Source of the DNA: Haemaphysalis longicornis
Lineage: Eukaryota > Arthropoda > Arachnida > Ixodida > Ixodidae
DNA length: 64,000 nt
Assembly (NCBI GenBank): GCA_013339765.2
Contig: CM023457.1
Location: 79,046,192-79,110,191 of the forward strand
Direction of reading: 5' to 3'
In this document: positions 30,511 through 41,330 of the stretch, in pieces
Layout of the letters: each line of letters opens with the position of its first letter
Position numbering within the stretch: position 1 is the first letter of the stretch
Position numbers and translations under genes: made by a program
Notes under the pieces: model-generated
Told to the model about the DNA's origin: nothing
Seen by the model: the letters and a program-made list of their open reading frames with translations, nothing else
Databases searched by the model: none

Positions 30511-30994
30511 GGATGAAATTTTTTTGAAAAAGTCAGTGGTATGATTCGGAAAATAGAAGGGGATAAAATCGGTGAACAGTGGAAGTGGTGTAAAGAGGAG
30601 GTAAAAATGAGGGCCATTGAGAGGTCCACTGTCGTACGATACGAACAGAAAATTATAGAAAATACTCTGAGGTCAAACCTAGAAAAACTTATCCGTGAAG
30701 AGTGCAATGCGCCTGGGGTGCTTAGTGAGGATATCAGAAAAATGAAACAGAAACTTCAGGCGCTTGATGATGAACGCTACCAGGGAGCCCTCGTGAGAGC
30801 GAGAGTGGACCGATTAGCCGGTGGAGAGGCCCCTACCAAGCGTGCGCTTGGTATAGAATGGGCGAACGCTCGACGTAATCATATAAGGGAGATAGAGTGG
30901 GAAGGACGCGTGACGGGTGATCAGCAAGATATTGAACGGGTTTTTCATCACTACTACAAACAATTGTTTGCCCGCAGGGTTGAGGTGGAGGCCT
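30511..30994 (+). pseudogene. LINE linker between endonuclease and reverse transcriptase
   Basis: The frame from 30541 has MIRKIEGDKIGEQWKWCKEE, EDIRKMKQKLQALDDERYQG, TKRALGIEWANARRNHIREI and QQDIERVFHHYYKQLF. Its helical, charged character and final HHYYKQLF match the region just before the reverse transcriptase of L1/Tx1 LINEs. It stops where the THAP-bearing element is inserted. Confidence 0.75.
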
Positions 30995-32723
30995 TTAAAG
31001 GAGCCATGAAGAGAAAACAAAAGTTTGTTTTATTCGAAAGATTAGGTGTTTCATAGTACCCCAAGCGCTTTCCCGGAAGGAAATGATGCTTTATTCACTG
31101 AGAAATAAGGCAATTTAAGCCAAAAATTTTTTAAATCTCCCGCAAAAATTGCACATTTGGTGACGTGAACAATGGGTCATACGAGCCGGTCCATGAAACA
31201 GATACTTAGTATGTCGACTCCATATAGCACCCACACGCGGGAGTCAGACAGGAACCGAAACTCGTGCCGAAACCGAGACGGCGGCCATTTTAAAAATACT
31301 AGTAAAACCTAGTGCACCCGCAGCCCTAGTCATGGAATCGCCTGATCCGGAGAACAAAACTCTCGCCGAGGAGCTAGGGCTTGCATTTAACAACCTCACA
31401 CCACTTGAACGCTCAATGCTTCTAAGTGCACGAGCGGCAGGAGTTGTGGGATACGCGGTGGACGGGAAAGCGACCATTCCGCGATAGACACAACAGACGA
31501 ACGCCCTGCCGTCGGCACCGCTGCCTCGTCAGCCCCGTCGCGACGGACGAATACAGACTGGTACGTATGTGCCGTATTTTTATTACGGTTAATAAAAGTT
31601 TAATTTCAGTAGCAGTATCGCTTATGCCAGTTGGCCGGTGTCATGTATGGAAATCCGTCCGCGCGAGCTCTCTGCTCCGACCAGAAAGATAAGAGCGTCA
31701 ATGCGCGGTGTGTACGGCATTGTTTTCCCCCAAGGTCAGAGCGCTTTGACGGCGATTTGACGAAGTCGGCGACGAGCGCCAGCATGTCCCAGGAGTGAGC
31801 TAACGTACGGGTCCCTGCCGTAATCACTTGGTCGGAAATGAAGCGAGCACACTCGTACTTCCTTTAGCTCCCTTTCTCCTCCGTTTGCAAAGTTCACAAA
31901 ACGTAGCCACTTGCTTCGCCGCGGTTCGTCGTTTGGCAGCACATGAGAGGAGATCTCTTCACCGGCGGGGATGTCGCACTCCCTCGACGATTTGCCCGTA
32001 CTACATGGGCATTTCAAAACGCAGCAACGAAATTTCATTGTAAAGTACTCGAACAAACTGAAGCTTTCAGTGGTTGTAAACTAGAAACGAGCTCGTAACG
32101 ACAGCAGCAAGCCAACACCATTCGAAACTTATGCGACGACTGGCACTATCTCGTCGCTTCTTGCTGTTCCTTACTCCCCTCGTTTCTATTTTTACCTTTG
32201 CTGGTTGGCGATATGACGGCCAACCTCCTGTCAAGGGATTAAGATACCAAGCAAGGTCGCGGCTGTACGTGCTGGAACGGTTCGTTGGCCCCTAAGAGCC
32301 TCGAACCCGAAAATTCGTCTGCGCGACAGCGAGATGTCGAGATCGGCCGGCGGTAGTTTCGTACGCATTGGCGCACACGCTTGCGTGTTCGTTCGGAACT
32401 TCAACCGTTTACTCCACCGTTCTTTGTCATATAAAAAGAATGTGCAGTATGTTTCACGGGCATTAGCTCGCTATGCAAACTGGAAGCCCTGCTTAACATG
32501 CGTTTGCTTTTGCCGGCCTCCGCCAATCGCAGAGCATTCTCGAGTGACATCATAGGTTCTGTTGGGGAAATGAGCTGGTGGGTCGCATGGTGATTTTCCC
32601 TTTTTTTCCCAATTATGTAGCTTATTTGAGCGAAGTTTGCGTTATAAGTGGTGTCGTTATGGTTCTAACGAGGCAACCTTTCGAATGAACCAAACTTGTG
32701 TTTTCTCTTCATGGCTTCTTTAA
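30995..32723. mobile_element. Kolobok-like element, family K, 1729 bp, with THAP fragment
   Basis: TTAA flanks lie at 30995-30998 and 32720-32723. The inverted termini AGGAGCCATGAAGAGAAAA (left) and AGAAGCCATGAAGAGAAAA (right, complemented) continue into CAAAAGTTTG and CACAAGTTTG. It is three times longer than the 0.5-kb MITEs sharing its ends (8534, 19373, 23394). It carries a minus-strand THAP domain. TTAA duplication together with THAP is the combination described for Kolobok transposons. The catalytic region is absent, so the element is non-autonomous. Confidence 0.77.
31736..32038 (-). pseudogene. THAP zinc-finger domain, probable transposase N terminus
   Basis: Translation from 32038 begins MKFRCCVLKC and continues with PNDEPRRSKWLRFVNF, VRVCSLHFRPSDY and a final RRRLRQIAVKAL. 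The C2-C-H zinc ligands, the invariant Trp and the F/P region match THAP DNA-binding domains found in P and Kolobok transposases and in host THAP proteins. The frame ends soon after the domain, with no RNase H-like catalytic core. The start Met gives the usual THAP length of about 90 residues. A host THAP gene is less likely because the frame lies between transposon ends. Confidence 0.75.
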
Positions 32724-34375
32724 AACCGAGTTTATCATCAAGGATTGATGAAGAGTACAAAGAAAGTTTAAGCCAGCCTATTGCAGTAGCTGAAGTTGAA
32801 TGTGCGATCGATAGTTTTAACAACGGAAAGTCTCCGGGTCCAAACGGGTTAACTGCAGCCTTTTACAAGGTCTTCAAAAACGATTTATCGCCACTCTTGG
32901 CAGCACTATTTAACGAGTCCTTCGAACTAAAGGCATTGCCACCCTCTTACCGAGAAGCGCACACGATACTCATTCCAAAAATACAGGACACGGGCAAACT
33001 TAAACATGTTACAGCATATCGATCGCCGTATATCCTGGACAAATGTTGATTACAAAATTTTTATGAAGGTCCTTGCACAAAGAATTAGGTCATCAAGCAG
33101 ACCACACCAGACGTGTGGCATCAAAGGACGCACTATTTTTTTCAAACACACACAAGGCGAGATGTGTGCTGGAGTGTTGCGACGCTGCCCGAGCTCGCGT
33201 GGCTGTTCTCCTGCTTGATTTGGAGAAAGCTTTTGATTGTGTGTCCCATGAATTAGTGTTGCTGATTTTAGATCATGCGGACGTTGGAACAGTCAGCAGG
33301 TGGCTCTGGCGTACCGCAAGTGCACCACGAGATCAATTGTAAACAAGACGCCAGGTGGGCCAGGGCTGCCCTCTGAGCCCACTTCTTTTCTGACTGTATA
33401 TCGAGACGCTCTGCTTGAATATTATTGGAAGTGAACGCATTCGCGGTTTTCAGCTATGCGAGGCAGAGGTAAAACTTCTTGCCTACGCAGACGACTTTGC
33501 TGTTTTCTGTACGACCAAGGAAAGTGCTAGCGGTGGACATTGTTAAACTTTTTGGGTCAATCACATGTAGTGGGGTAAACTGGGGGAAATGTTTGGGTTT
33601 CTGGCATGGGGACTGGTCTTTGACACCGGACTTCTTTGCCAACGTGAGCTGGGAAACCAGTCCCTTTAAGTATCCAGGGACACCACTGGAGTGCTACCAG
33701 GACAGCGAACCGTATTGGCGTGCCCGAACGCAGGACAGCGCACCTGTCAGTCAGCCAGTTAGTGAATGAATAGGTTCCTTTTTCTTCGCGATACAACTTG
33801 CGGTCCTTTTTTACGAACAGTTTGCCAGGTGCGGCTATCTCAAGCGCTGGCGGAATTTGTCGTATCCAGTTTGCACATGCAGGGAAGGATTTCAGGATAT
33901 TTTAAAGAAGTTGTCATGTCACACAGGTTTCTGTCAACTCACTTTTCGATAGACTATTTGAATACAGTGTCACGTAGAAAATTATATAAGGATGTTTGCG
34001 GCTGTCTGTTCCCGGTACCGCCATATAGAGAACTGCACAAAGAAGGCCCAAGGCAGGATGTACTGAAAAGAGTTAGGCGTATGGCTGTAAAACCGTGGGT
34101 GAAGTCTTTTTTTTTTTTTCAAACTTCATTCGAGGACACTTACTGTGCAAACATGGTTAAAAGAAAAGTGGTTAGATACACCGTGGGGTACTGACTGCAC
34201 AATTTGTAAACAACCGGATAACATAGATTACGTTTTTATACGCTGTTGGATGGCGGTTCACTTTTGGGATGTTATACAGCGAACTTCACACAAAGATTTC
34301 CCACTTAACCCGCGTGGTACACGGCATTTACCCACAGAAAATAACGAAGGAGTCCCCTACGATTTAATAATGCTC
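32724..34375 (+). pseudogene. LINE reverse transcriptase and C-terminal region, frameshifted
   Basis: The frame from 32720 contains DEEYKESLSQPIAVAEVECA, NGKSPGPNGLTAAFYKVFKN and ALPPSYREAHTILIPKIQD. Next come NVDYKIFMKVLAQRI, then VAVLLLDLEKAFDCVSHELV and the YADD box at 33484-33495 (LLAYADDFAVFC). A later frame has WGKCLGFWHGDW, KEKWLDTPWGTDCTICKQPD and DYVFIRC, the C-terminal zinc region, in which the usual His before VF is Tyr. At least five frame changes are needed to read it. The end is vague near 34375. Confidence 0.8.
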
Positions 34376-35160
34376 GTGGGCCAACGCCGCCTGTATACGC
34401 CTCGAGCTTCGCGATCGCTGCGCCGCCTGCCGCCGCTTCTCCGCGGCGTTGACGGGATTTGCGCTGCGTGGCTGATAGGGCCGCGTGCAGTGTTTAGGTT
34501 CTGTTTCGCTTCTTTTCGCCTTTCCGCGCCCTGAAAAAAAACTTGTTATGGTGACGTCTATAGGCAAACAGTACGTTTAGGTCACTTAAAAAGCAGCTGT
34601 GTCTTCGTAGAGTACGCGATCGCCTGCAAGAGCTACCCGGAAACGCGGTGCTGCGCGCTTCGTCGCCGCTCTTCCGGGCGTCGGCGATGGCAGCAGCATA
34701 TCACCCATGTCACCTCCAAAACATCAGGCACAAATGAATTCTACTGTCTCCTCGTTTAGACCTGATACTGGCACAATGAGAGGTTGGCTTCATTTTGCAG
34801 CGTGGACAGCGAATGCGGCTTCGTTTCGAATATATACGTCGCAGAAAAATATGTTTCGGGGATGTGATTACCCAATGCCGGACAAAAACTTTATAAGCAT
34901 ATACGTAAACCATGCGAAAATGTTAAGTATCTTCCAAGCCTAGCTGTGCGTCGTTAAATATGTGCCCACACATCAAGGCAAGTTAATGAAACCACGGAAA
35001 AATAAATGTTTTGCAAGTGTGGAATTAGGAAACAATTCTCTAACGGAAATAATAAAAAAACAGTGCAGCTTCTGACATGCTAAAGACGTTCGTCGAAACT
35101 TAAGCCAGTTAGGGTTCACTGGACCAACTATACGCGAAATGCACTGCTATTTCGCGAGAC
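34376..35160. other. Unassigned DNA
   Basis: A GC-rich segment at 34380-34520 and AT-rich sequence thereafter hold no recognised gene or repeat. Confidence 0.4.
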
Positions 35161-35167
35161 ATCGGTA

Positions 35168-35198
35168 GGGGGGGGGGGGGGGGGGGGGGGGGGGGGAG
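35168..35198 (+). repeat. Poly-G tract
   Basis: An almost uninterrupted run of about 30 G residues. It is likely to be polymorphic or inaccurately assembled. Confidence 0.9.
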
Positions 35199-36878
35199 GG
35201 GGACGCTGTGTACAAATGCGGAGGGGAATCAAGCAATGAACACACACAAATGTCGCGTTCACTTTCCTTTTGTTTTTCTACTTCAACGAACAGCTGATCA
35301 TACGGCGGCCGCATTTTTGGAAGTACACAGGGTAGGCTGTTCAACAAGCGATGAAAGGTGTCGTTGGAAGAGAATGGTATGTGATAAGGCCCTCTTATTT
35401 CAGTTTCTGCTTTATTATGCTGGCTCCCTGTGCCATATGACGATATTTCGAAGAAGCATTAGTCGCGGACGCTGATTATATTCTAAGCCCGTCTCCGCGC
35501 TGCTCGCAGAGGAGCAGATGAATGTTTGCGAGCGCTCACCTCACAAGACGACTTTGTCGTGTGGTGATCCCCGAGTATAATTATGCATTGTCCATCGTAC
35601 TTTTGTTGAATATTCCCGAAATTAACACAGACTGGCTTGTAAATGGTGGTGATCATTATCTGAGGTTTAATATTGGCAAACATAACTGGCGTGCTGTCAG
35701 GTATGAGTGCCCCGCTGATTATGTAAGCGCACAAAACCAATTTAAATCGTAGTGTATAGCCGTAGCATGAACATCTGAGGAACCGGTGGTTACGGAGACA
35801 CTGCTAGTAAATTCAGGTCAGTGTAACTACAATCGGCTCCATCACACGACGCTGGCCTGTGAGACACACCTGGCGCTTATACAGACCGAATATACCACAC
35901 TAAGATCGCATCAGAAACATTTACACTCTCGTAAACACACCTCATTTGCGAACAGAGTGACTGCTCCACATAAACATGGATTTCAAACGCCCGCACACGG
36001 TAAATCTCAGTCGTGGACGTGCCGCAAAAGCAGCGGCGGCCCTGGGGAGCGGGGTGCCGACTCCCGCGCCTGCTTTCGAAACGGGCCGCTAGGGGGATTT
36101 CAGTGGCGCCCCTACAGGCCGCGCTCGAGGCGTATAAACATTGCCTAACGCGTCGCCCGCTTTCCAATGGGAGCGGTAGGGACGCTTAGTTCAGGCACTC
36201 ATCCGCTATGAGGCGCGCGCCGGCGGACGCCCCCCCGCCTTACGTCACTGCTCGCGAGTCGCGAACACTGCACCCACTTCTACAGCGTGTGTCTGTCAGC
36301 TTGCCTCTTCGAGGCGTCGTAGCGCCACCTGGGGAACGCTAGACAAGCTGTCAACTATTTTGCATATTTTCCGAGAAGTGGCGATGACTGGCGGACATGA
36401 AGGGGTAGGAGAGAGCAACAGGAGAGTGGCTGTTTGGCCATTTTTCGCTAACGCGTTACTCAAGGATTATACAGGCGGCGTTGCCTGGGCCTTCACAGCA
36501 TATGGCGGGCGCGCATGGCGTGGTTCCATGGCGACGTGGATGCCCGACCGGCCCGGCAGTTTCTGCGGGAGAGTGTCACGCAGTTCGTTGAGGGGCTGAG
36601 AGTCCAGCAGCCTGTACCAGATTGGTAGAATTGTCTAAAGCCGTTAATTACTCTAAAGTGATGATTAAATGACAAAGCCTAGCCGGAGGCACGGCTGGTA
36701 TGTTTATGTCGGTGTGTGTTGTACCACATGCAGCGTGTGGTGATTTTTATGTTGTACGTGTGTGTTGAAGACTGGTAATATAGAAAAAAAATCGCGCCAA
36801 TCCACCCCGTGACTGTAAACGGCACCCATAACGATTACCCATGTGACGTCACTTAAATTCACTCACATAGCTCTACAA
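35199..36878. other. Unassigned DNA
   Basis: Several frames of 70-120 codons exist but none has a recognisable domain. A GC-rich patch lies at 36000-36330. Confidence 0.4.
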
Positions 36879-36882
36879 ATAG

Positions 36883-37400
36883 CCCTTTCAGTCACGAATT
36901 ATTATATTCACTGCAGAAAAATTCCATACTTGGAGGTTTAGCAGTGTCAAGTGTCTAGAGGTAAGAAAAAAGGTTCAGTCTCTCTAGAATAATTATTACG
37001 CAAATGGCGTCGTGTCCTCATGCAGAGACACCATTACTCAATCCTGCTTTTCCCTATAAAAATAACAAATATCCCGGGGCAGTTTACAAACAAGGAGGTG
37101 AAATAATAATTTCCGCACACGAAAGAGGAGTTTTAAGCCTTTATAAACGATTTACGCCGCAGTAAAAGAGAACTTAGGACGGCAACACGCCGGAGCTCCC
37201 ACAAAACTTGGTGGCGTCCATTTTGCAACGATGTTTATGAGTGCTGATCCATCCGTCCACATCACATGGTGCTGCTACCTTTCACTTCCATAGGTTTCGA
37301 ACATCAGCCGCACCGCTCTGCAGCATTAACTCATTAACTTTCTCGAGAAAAACGACGAAGAAAGTCGCGTCTCCATATGGAGACACGGTGACTGAAAGGG
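36883..37400. mobile_element. MITE family M, copy 1, 518 bp
   Basis: The termini are inverted repeats CCCTTTCAGTCAC, with direct flanks ATAG on both sides (36879-36882 and 37401-37404). The internal GTCTCCATATGGAGAC palindrome lies near the right end. Copy 2 at 38940-39451 is inverted and well conserved. There is no coding region. Confidence 0.82.
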
Positions 37401-37639
37401 ATAGCAAAACCAGATAGAAGTGAAATGCACTTAACCACACCATTTATTACTTCAAAGTGATATTCTTGTTAAGGTTAAATCAATGCATGAAGCATAAACG
37501 GTGTTTGGTTGAGTTGTATTGGTGTAGCACAAGAGTGGAAACTTTTTTTTATAAAATCAAAGTAAGCTCCAACCCGGTGTTAGACGATCTGTCTTCTCCG
37601 TCTCTGCGCCGCGGACGGAGGCGTCGAGATTTGCGGCAG

Positions 37640-38935
37640 AGGAGGAGGAGGAGGAAGAAATACTTGTGTTCAGATTTCCGAACGGCCCAGAGTGCAGCAC
37701 TGGGAAGTGATTCCTTCTTCTGCGGGGCCCATGTGCAGTCCGCGCGGCCTGTGTTCTGTCAACCCACTGAAGCTGGGTTGGTAGAGGGGGCCTGGACAGC
37801 AGCATCTCCCATTGCTCTTGTTGGGTAGTTGACGGAAAGAGAGGAGGGTGCTCAGGGCTAAAGTCGCACACCCCGATTACGGGGCGGAGTGTTCCTACTT
37901 CTGAGCAAAATTTACATTCAGCGTCGTAGCGATTCGGATACATTATAGTGAAGGACGCATAGGCTGGGGGAAGGAGCCCGGATTGTATGAGCCGTAGGGT
38001 AGTTCAGGGTAAGGCGAATGTACGGTCTGTCTCAGAAGGCGATAATGTTGGGTTATCTCCCTGAACGTGACAAGCGGGTGACTGTCCTCGTGCAGCTCCA
38101 TAGCACGGGAGGTAAAAGCGCAGGCTTGTTGGGTGGGCGTATTTGTTGCCCTCCATTGAAGCGTGAGGGGGTGTCCAGATGAGCTGAATGGAACCGTTTG
38201 GGGAGTGGTTTTTAGCACGCGCAATGCAGGCCAGGACACCCAACCCTACTGGTAATTCCAGTCGGCTTGCTAGGAATCGGTGACTACCCTCCGAACGCCT
38301 GGTTGAGTGAGAGCCAAGGTGATGGCTGCCTCTTCTGCTGCCATATTTTTTTGGGTCCTAAGCGAGGTACACGCAAGTAGGTTGGTTTTGGAGGTAGCCA
38401 CGATGAAGGCGTATTGCTGCCCTTGATGTTTGGAGGCGTCTATTTAGATAACTGCATGATCCCCACCGAGGGTGGTGTTGAGCGCTTGAGCCCCTGCTTT
38501 TCGGTGACCCTCGTCGTGTGAGGGGTTCATATTTCTAAGCAAAGGGAGCATGTTTCCAAGAGTCTGGGGAGTACTTCAAGCGGAGTGACATTCTGGGCTG
38601 CCCAGCCAATCTGGTGAAGCATGCGGTTACCCATCGCAGTTCTGAGTCGGACCTTCTGGTTAGAAATATGGCCTTCTATCAGCTCTTCCACCGTGTTGTG
38701 GATCCCCGTGCTAAGCAGCCTCTGTGTGGACGCACTCATGAGAAGACCAATGGCCTGCTCGACCGCCTTTACAATCATTATATAAAGCATCTCTATGTCT
38801 TCCTTGTCGAGAAAGAAGACAGAGGGTTGACGTAAGTCTCGAGAGGACAAAAGCTTCAATTAATCGAAAGGTACCGGATTCCTTTAGGCTTCGCCTCTTG
38901 GTGGCAACTCGCCTGATCATGTGTATACGATTTGA
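37640..38935 (-). mobile_element. I-clade-like LINE, 3' part
   Basis: Read on the minus strand, it has ESGTFRLIEAFVLSRLTSTL, then IGLLMSASTQRLLSTGIHNTVEEL, an RNase H segment (PLTLQWRATNTPTQQA; GSIQLIWTPPHASMEGNKYA in the other frame), FREITQHYRLLRQT, a Cys tail (CKFCSEVGTL) and a (TCC)n 3' end near 37640. It is broken by frameshifts. A family M MITE separates it from its upstream continuation at 39456-39710. Confidence 0.75.
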
Positions 38936-38939
38936 ATAA

Positions 38940-39451
38940 CCCTTTCAGTCACTGTGTCTCCATATGGAGACGCAACTTTCTTCGTCATTTTCCTCGTGAA
39001 AATGAAGAGTTCAAGCTGCAGAGCGGTGCAGCTGATGTTCGAAATGGAAGTGAAAGGTAGCACCATGTGATGCGGAATGGCGGAACCCCACTCGTAAACA
39101 TCGTTTCAAAATGGACGCCACCAAGTTTTGTGGGAGCTCCGGTGTGTTGCCGTCCTAGGTTCTCTTTTATTGCGGCGTAAATCATTTACAAAGGCTACAA
39201 ACACGTCTTTCGTGTGCGGAAATTATTATTTCACCTCCTTGTTTGTAAACTGCCTTAGGATATTTATTATTTTGTATAGGTAAAAGCAGGATTGAGTAAT
39301 GGTGTCTCCATATGAGGACGCAACGCCATTTGTGTAATAAGTATTCTAGAGAGACTGAACTTTTTTTTCTTACCTCTAGACACTTGACACTGCTAAACCT
39401 CCAAGTATGGAATTTTTCTGCAGTGAATATAATAATTCGTGACTGAAAGGG
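38940..39451. mobile_element. MITE family M, copy 2, 512 bp, inside a LINE
   Basis: It has CCCTTTCAGTCAC ends, inverted relative to copy 1. The flanks are ATAA (38936-38939) and TTAA (39452-39455), one mismatch apart. The LINE coding sequence continues on either side, which fixes the insertion limits. Confidence 0.82.
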
Positions 39452-39455
39452 TTAA

Positions 39456-39710
39456 TGCTGTTTTGAGGCGCTGCAAGGAGACGTCACTCTTGGTGTTAGC
39501 CTCGAGATGTAGGCCCAGGATCTTGATGCTGGGGCTTGGAGTGATGGTCTGGCCATCAAGGAGTATTTGAATGTATTCCTTGGTTTGGCGTGAGGGCGGA
39601 CGACAAGGAGCTGTGATTGTTTACGTGAACACTGGAGGCCACAGGCTTTAGCACATTGGCATACTAGAAGTGAGATGCCATGCATTGGTGTGAGCTTCCT
39701 TTAATTTTTG
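39456..39710 (-). mobile_element. I-clade-like LINE, RT segment upstream of the MITE
   Basis: The minus-strand frame begins MHGISLLVCQCAKACGLQCS and continues KQSQLLVVRP, the LxCSxxKSE-like block after the YADD box, then GLHLEANTKSDVSLQRLKTA in an adjacent frame. This leads directly into the 37640-38935 segment, so both are one LINE. The YADD region itself is missing. Confidence 0.7.
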
Positions 39711-40240
39711 TAACTCTTAGCACATGAGCAAGGTGCGCACAGGGCCGCTAGACGGGCGTGAGTGGTCGCGTGACGCTTTCACGTGGCATTCAGCGAGAAC
39801 GCAGGGAGTAAACCCGTAGATGTGCTTGATGAGTACACCACCTGTCTTCCCAGTCTTCGCGTGGGCTCGTAGCTAAATCGGTAAGACAACGGGCTCTCGC
39901 TTTATTAGTCTATTAGTTCTAGGTTCGCTTCCCGGCGGTGCCAGTAAATTTTTATTTGTTCGCTCGAGTTTTCTGGTGACTCCAATGGTCGCGAAAGAAC
40001 CCTTGGGGGGTAGAGGTAAAAAGCTTTGCTTTAAAGAGGGCTCTGTGACCGCGAAGTACAGTTCCGGGTGCTTGCATTGACGGCCTGGGTTCGATCATTT
40101 TTTTAACGAATGTTTTTTTTTTTTTTTTTTATTGCAGAAGAACTCCATTCTCCGACCGCTTTAGGTTCGGGACGCAGACTACGGCTACGTTTAATTAACG
40201 CTCTGTTTCGCACGAAGATGGGTCACGTGGGGCGCCCTGC
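39711..40240. other. Unassigned DNA with a tRNA-like motif
   Basis: At about 39865-39945 a sequence reads CTCGTAGCTAAATCGGTAAG (A-box-like) and GTTCTAGGTTCGCTTCCCGG (B-box-like), possibly a tRNA pseudogene or SINE head on the plus strand. A poly-T run lies at 40108-40128. Confidence 0.4.
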
Positions 40241-40423
40241 AGAGAGAGAGAAACTTTTATTGTGTGACTGGGGTTAGGGAAGCGCGGTGGCCGCCGGTTG
40301 GAGGTCGGCGGCGACGATGGCAGCTCGTTCCACCAAGGAAATCTGAACGACCGGGTCGGAGCTACCCAGCGCACCCTCCCATTGCTCCAGCGAAAGGGAA
40401 ATTTCGGCCAGTCGGTTTGGAAT
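40241..40423 (-). mobile_element. Short 3' end of another LINE
   Basis: The minus strand encodes SLEQWEGALGSSDPVVQISL and VERAAIVAADLQ, then a stop and AATAAAAGTTTCTCTC, a typical end of an RNase H-type LINE. It is truncated where the Penelope-like sequence begins. Confidence 0.6.
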
Positions 40424-40592
40424 CATGATAAACAGGGCAGGGGACGAGACGAGAAACAGGAAGACACGGGACGAGCGCTGATTGACAACTGAATGTTTAT
40501 TCAGAAAGCAATGCAGGCTTTCCCAATGACGGCCCCCTGTTTCCGCCACACAAAAAATTCTCAAGATGTTCAAGCGGGAGAAACAACCTTAC
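40424..40592 (-). mobile_element. Penelope-like element end, inverted copy
   Basis: The complement reads AATAAACATTCAGTTGTCAA, GCTCGTCCCGTGTCTTCCTG and CGTCTCGTCCCCTGCCCTGT, ending TTTATCATG. The same end in the opposite direction finishes at 41860. Penelope-like elements often carry terminal repeats in mixed orientation. Confidence 0.68.
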
Positions 40593-40594
40593 AC

Positions 40595-41330
40595 GAGAAT
40601 GAATGAATGAACGACTTTATTTAGAAAGCTGAGGCCCTGGGGGGGTTCTTGGAAGATGAGGGAAAGGGAGTCGAAAGCCTCAATGAAAATCTCATGTACG
40701 CTATTAAACGCAAATTGTCCGTTTCCAGGCCCTACTAGGGCTGTCAGACCACTCAACACCGCTTTGTAAAGACCACTGGCAAGTGAATAAATTCCTACGC
40801 GTTCGAGAAGACTATCATCGGAACGAAGGCGCTCCAGGTGCTCCGCATTCGTACGTGGTGGTGGGCAATTGGCTACCAGCTGTTCTCGGCCGCTTTCGAA
40901 TGTCGGACAAGACCATATTAGATGAAACAAGTTCGGGAGGATATTAGCGGCACCGCAGAAATTGCACGTAGGTGCGGATGAAAGGGATGTGCTGCCGTGG
41001 TACCATTTGCGAACAATGTCCGGAGTGTAGGCGGCGTCCCCGCAAGCCTTGTTAATAAATATTTCGCCCTGCCGAGAGAGGGATATCGAAGCAGGGAGAA
41101 AGCCTGGGGGGGTAGCTTCTTGGAGCCGCCGTTGACTTTGTTGCCGCAGTTGTCTTTTTTGATACCAGGCTAAAGATGTAGGTGAAGTTTCCCTCAGCGG
41201 GTGGTAGCCAGGGGAGGAGTCGAAAGAAGGCACTCCCTAGCAGCGTTGTGTGCTTGCTGGTTTCCAGTCGCTCCACAGAGAAAAAGATGGAAAGCGTGAG
41301 AGGCTGGCGGTCATATCGTATACCTCCATG
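40595..41330 (-). mobile_element. LINE 3' fragment between Penelope ends
   Basis: The 214-codon minus-strand frame (40589-41233) encodes SLAWYQKRQLRQQSQRRLQE, GDAAYTPDIVRKWYHGS, a Cys/His segment CNFCGAANILPNLFHLIWSC and GLTALVGPG. This is the C-terminal region after RNase H in I-type LINEs. A GAATGAATGAATG microsatellite forms its 3' end at about 40598. The frame is open, so the insertion is fairly young. Confidence 0.72.

Larger units (their letters stand above)
26600..34375 (+). mobile_element. L1/Tx1-like LINE broken by three nested DNA elements
   Basis: Coding remnants appear in order on the plus strand. A possible ORF1 tail lies at 26600-26780. Endonuclease parts are at 26800-26992 and 28282-28824. 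The linker is at 30511-30994, reverse transcriptase at 32724-33500 and the C-terminal part to about 34375. The gaps are the insertions at 26993-28273, 28853-30510 and 30995-32723. Motifs such as NGKSPGPNGLTAAFYKVFK, with a Cys tail and no RNase H, fit the L1/Tx1 group rather than the I-type LINEs elsewhere. Several stops and frameshifts show it is dead. Confidence 0.82.

Noticed and set aside
30814..31020. 68-codon minus-strand frame starting MFSLHGSFKG
   Set aside because: Its start is the family K transposon end read backwards, and the rest is antisense to the LINE linker. The same phrase recurs at other copies.
31736..32038. A host THAP-domain gene
   Set aside because: It lies inside a TTAA-flanked inverted-repeat element and ends without further domains. 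A transposon origin is simpler.
35147..35347. Proline-rich minus-strand frame
   Set aside because: It is created by the poly-G tract.
39865..39945. Functional tRNA gene
   Set aside because: A- and B-box-like sequences are present, but I could not fold a convincing acceptor and anticodon arm, and similar boxes occur in SINE heads.
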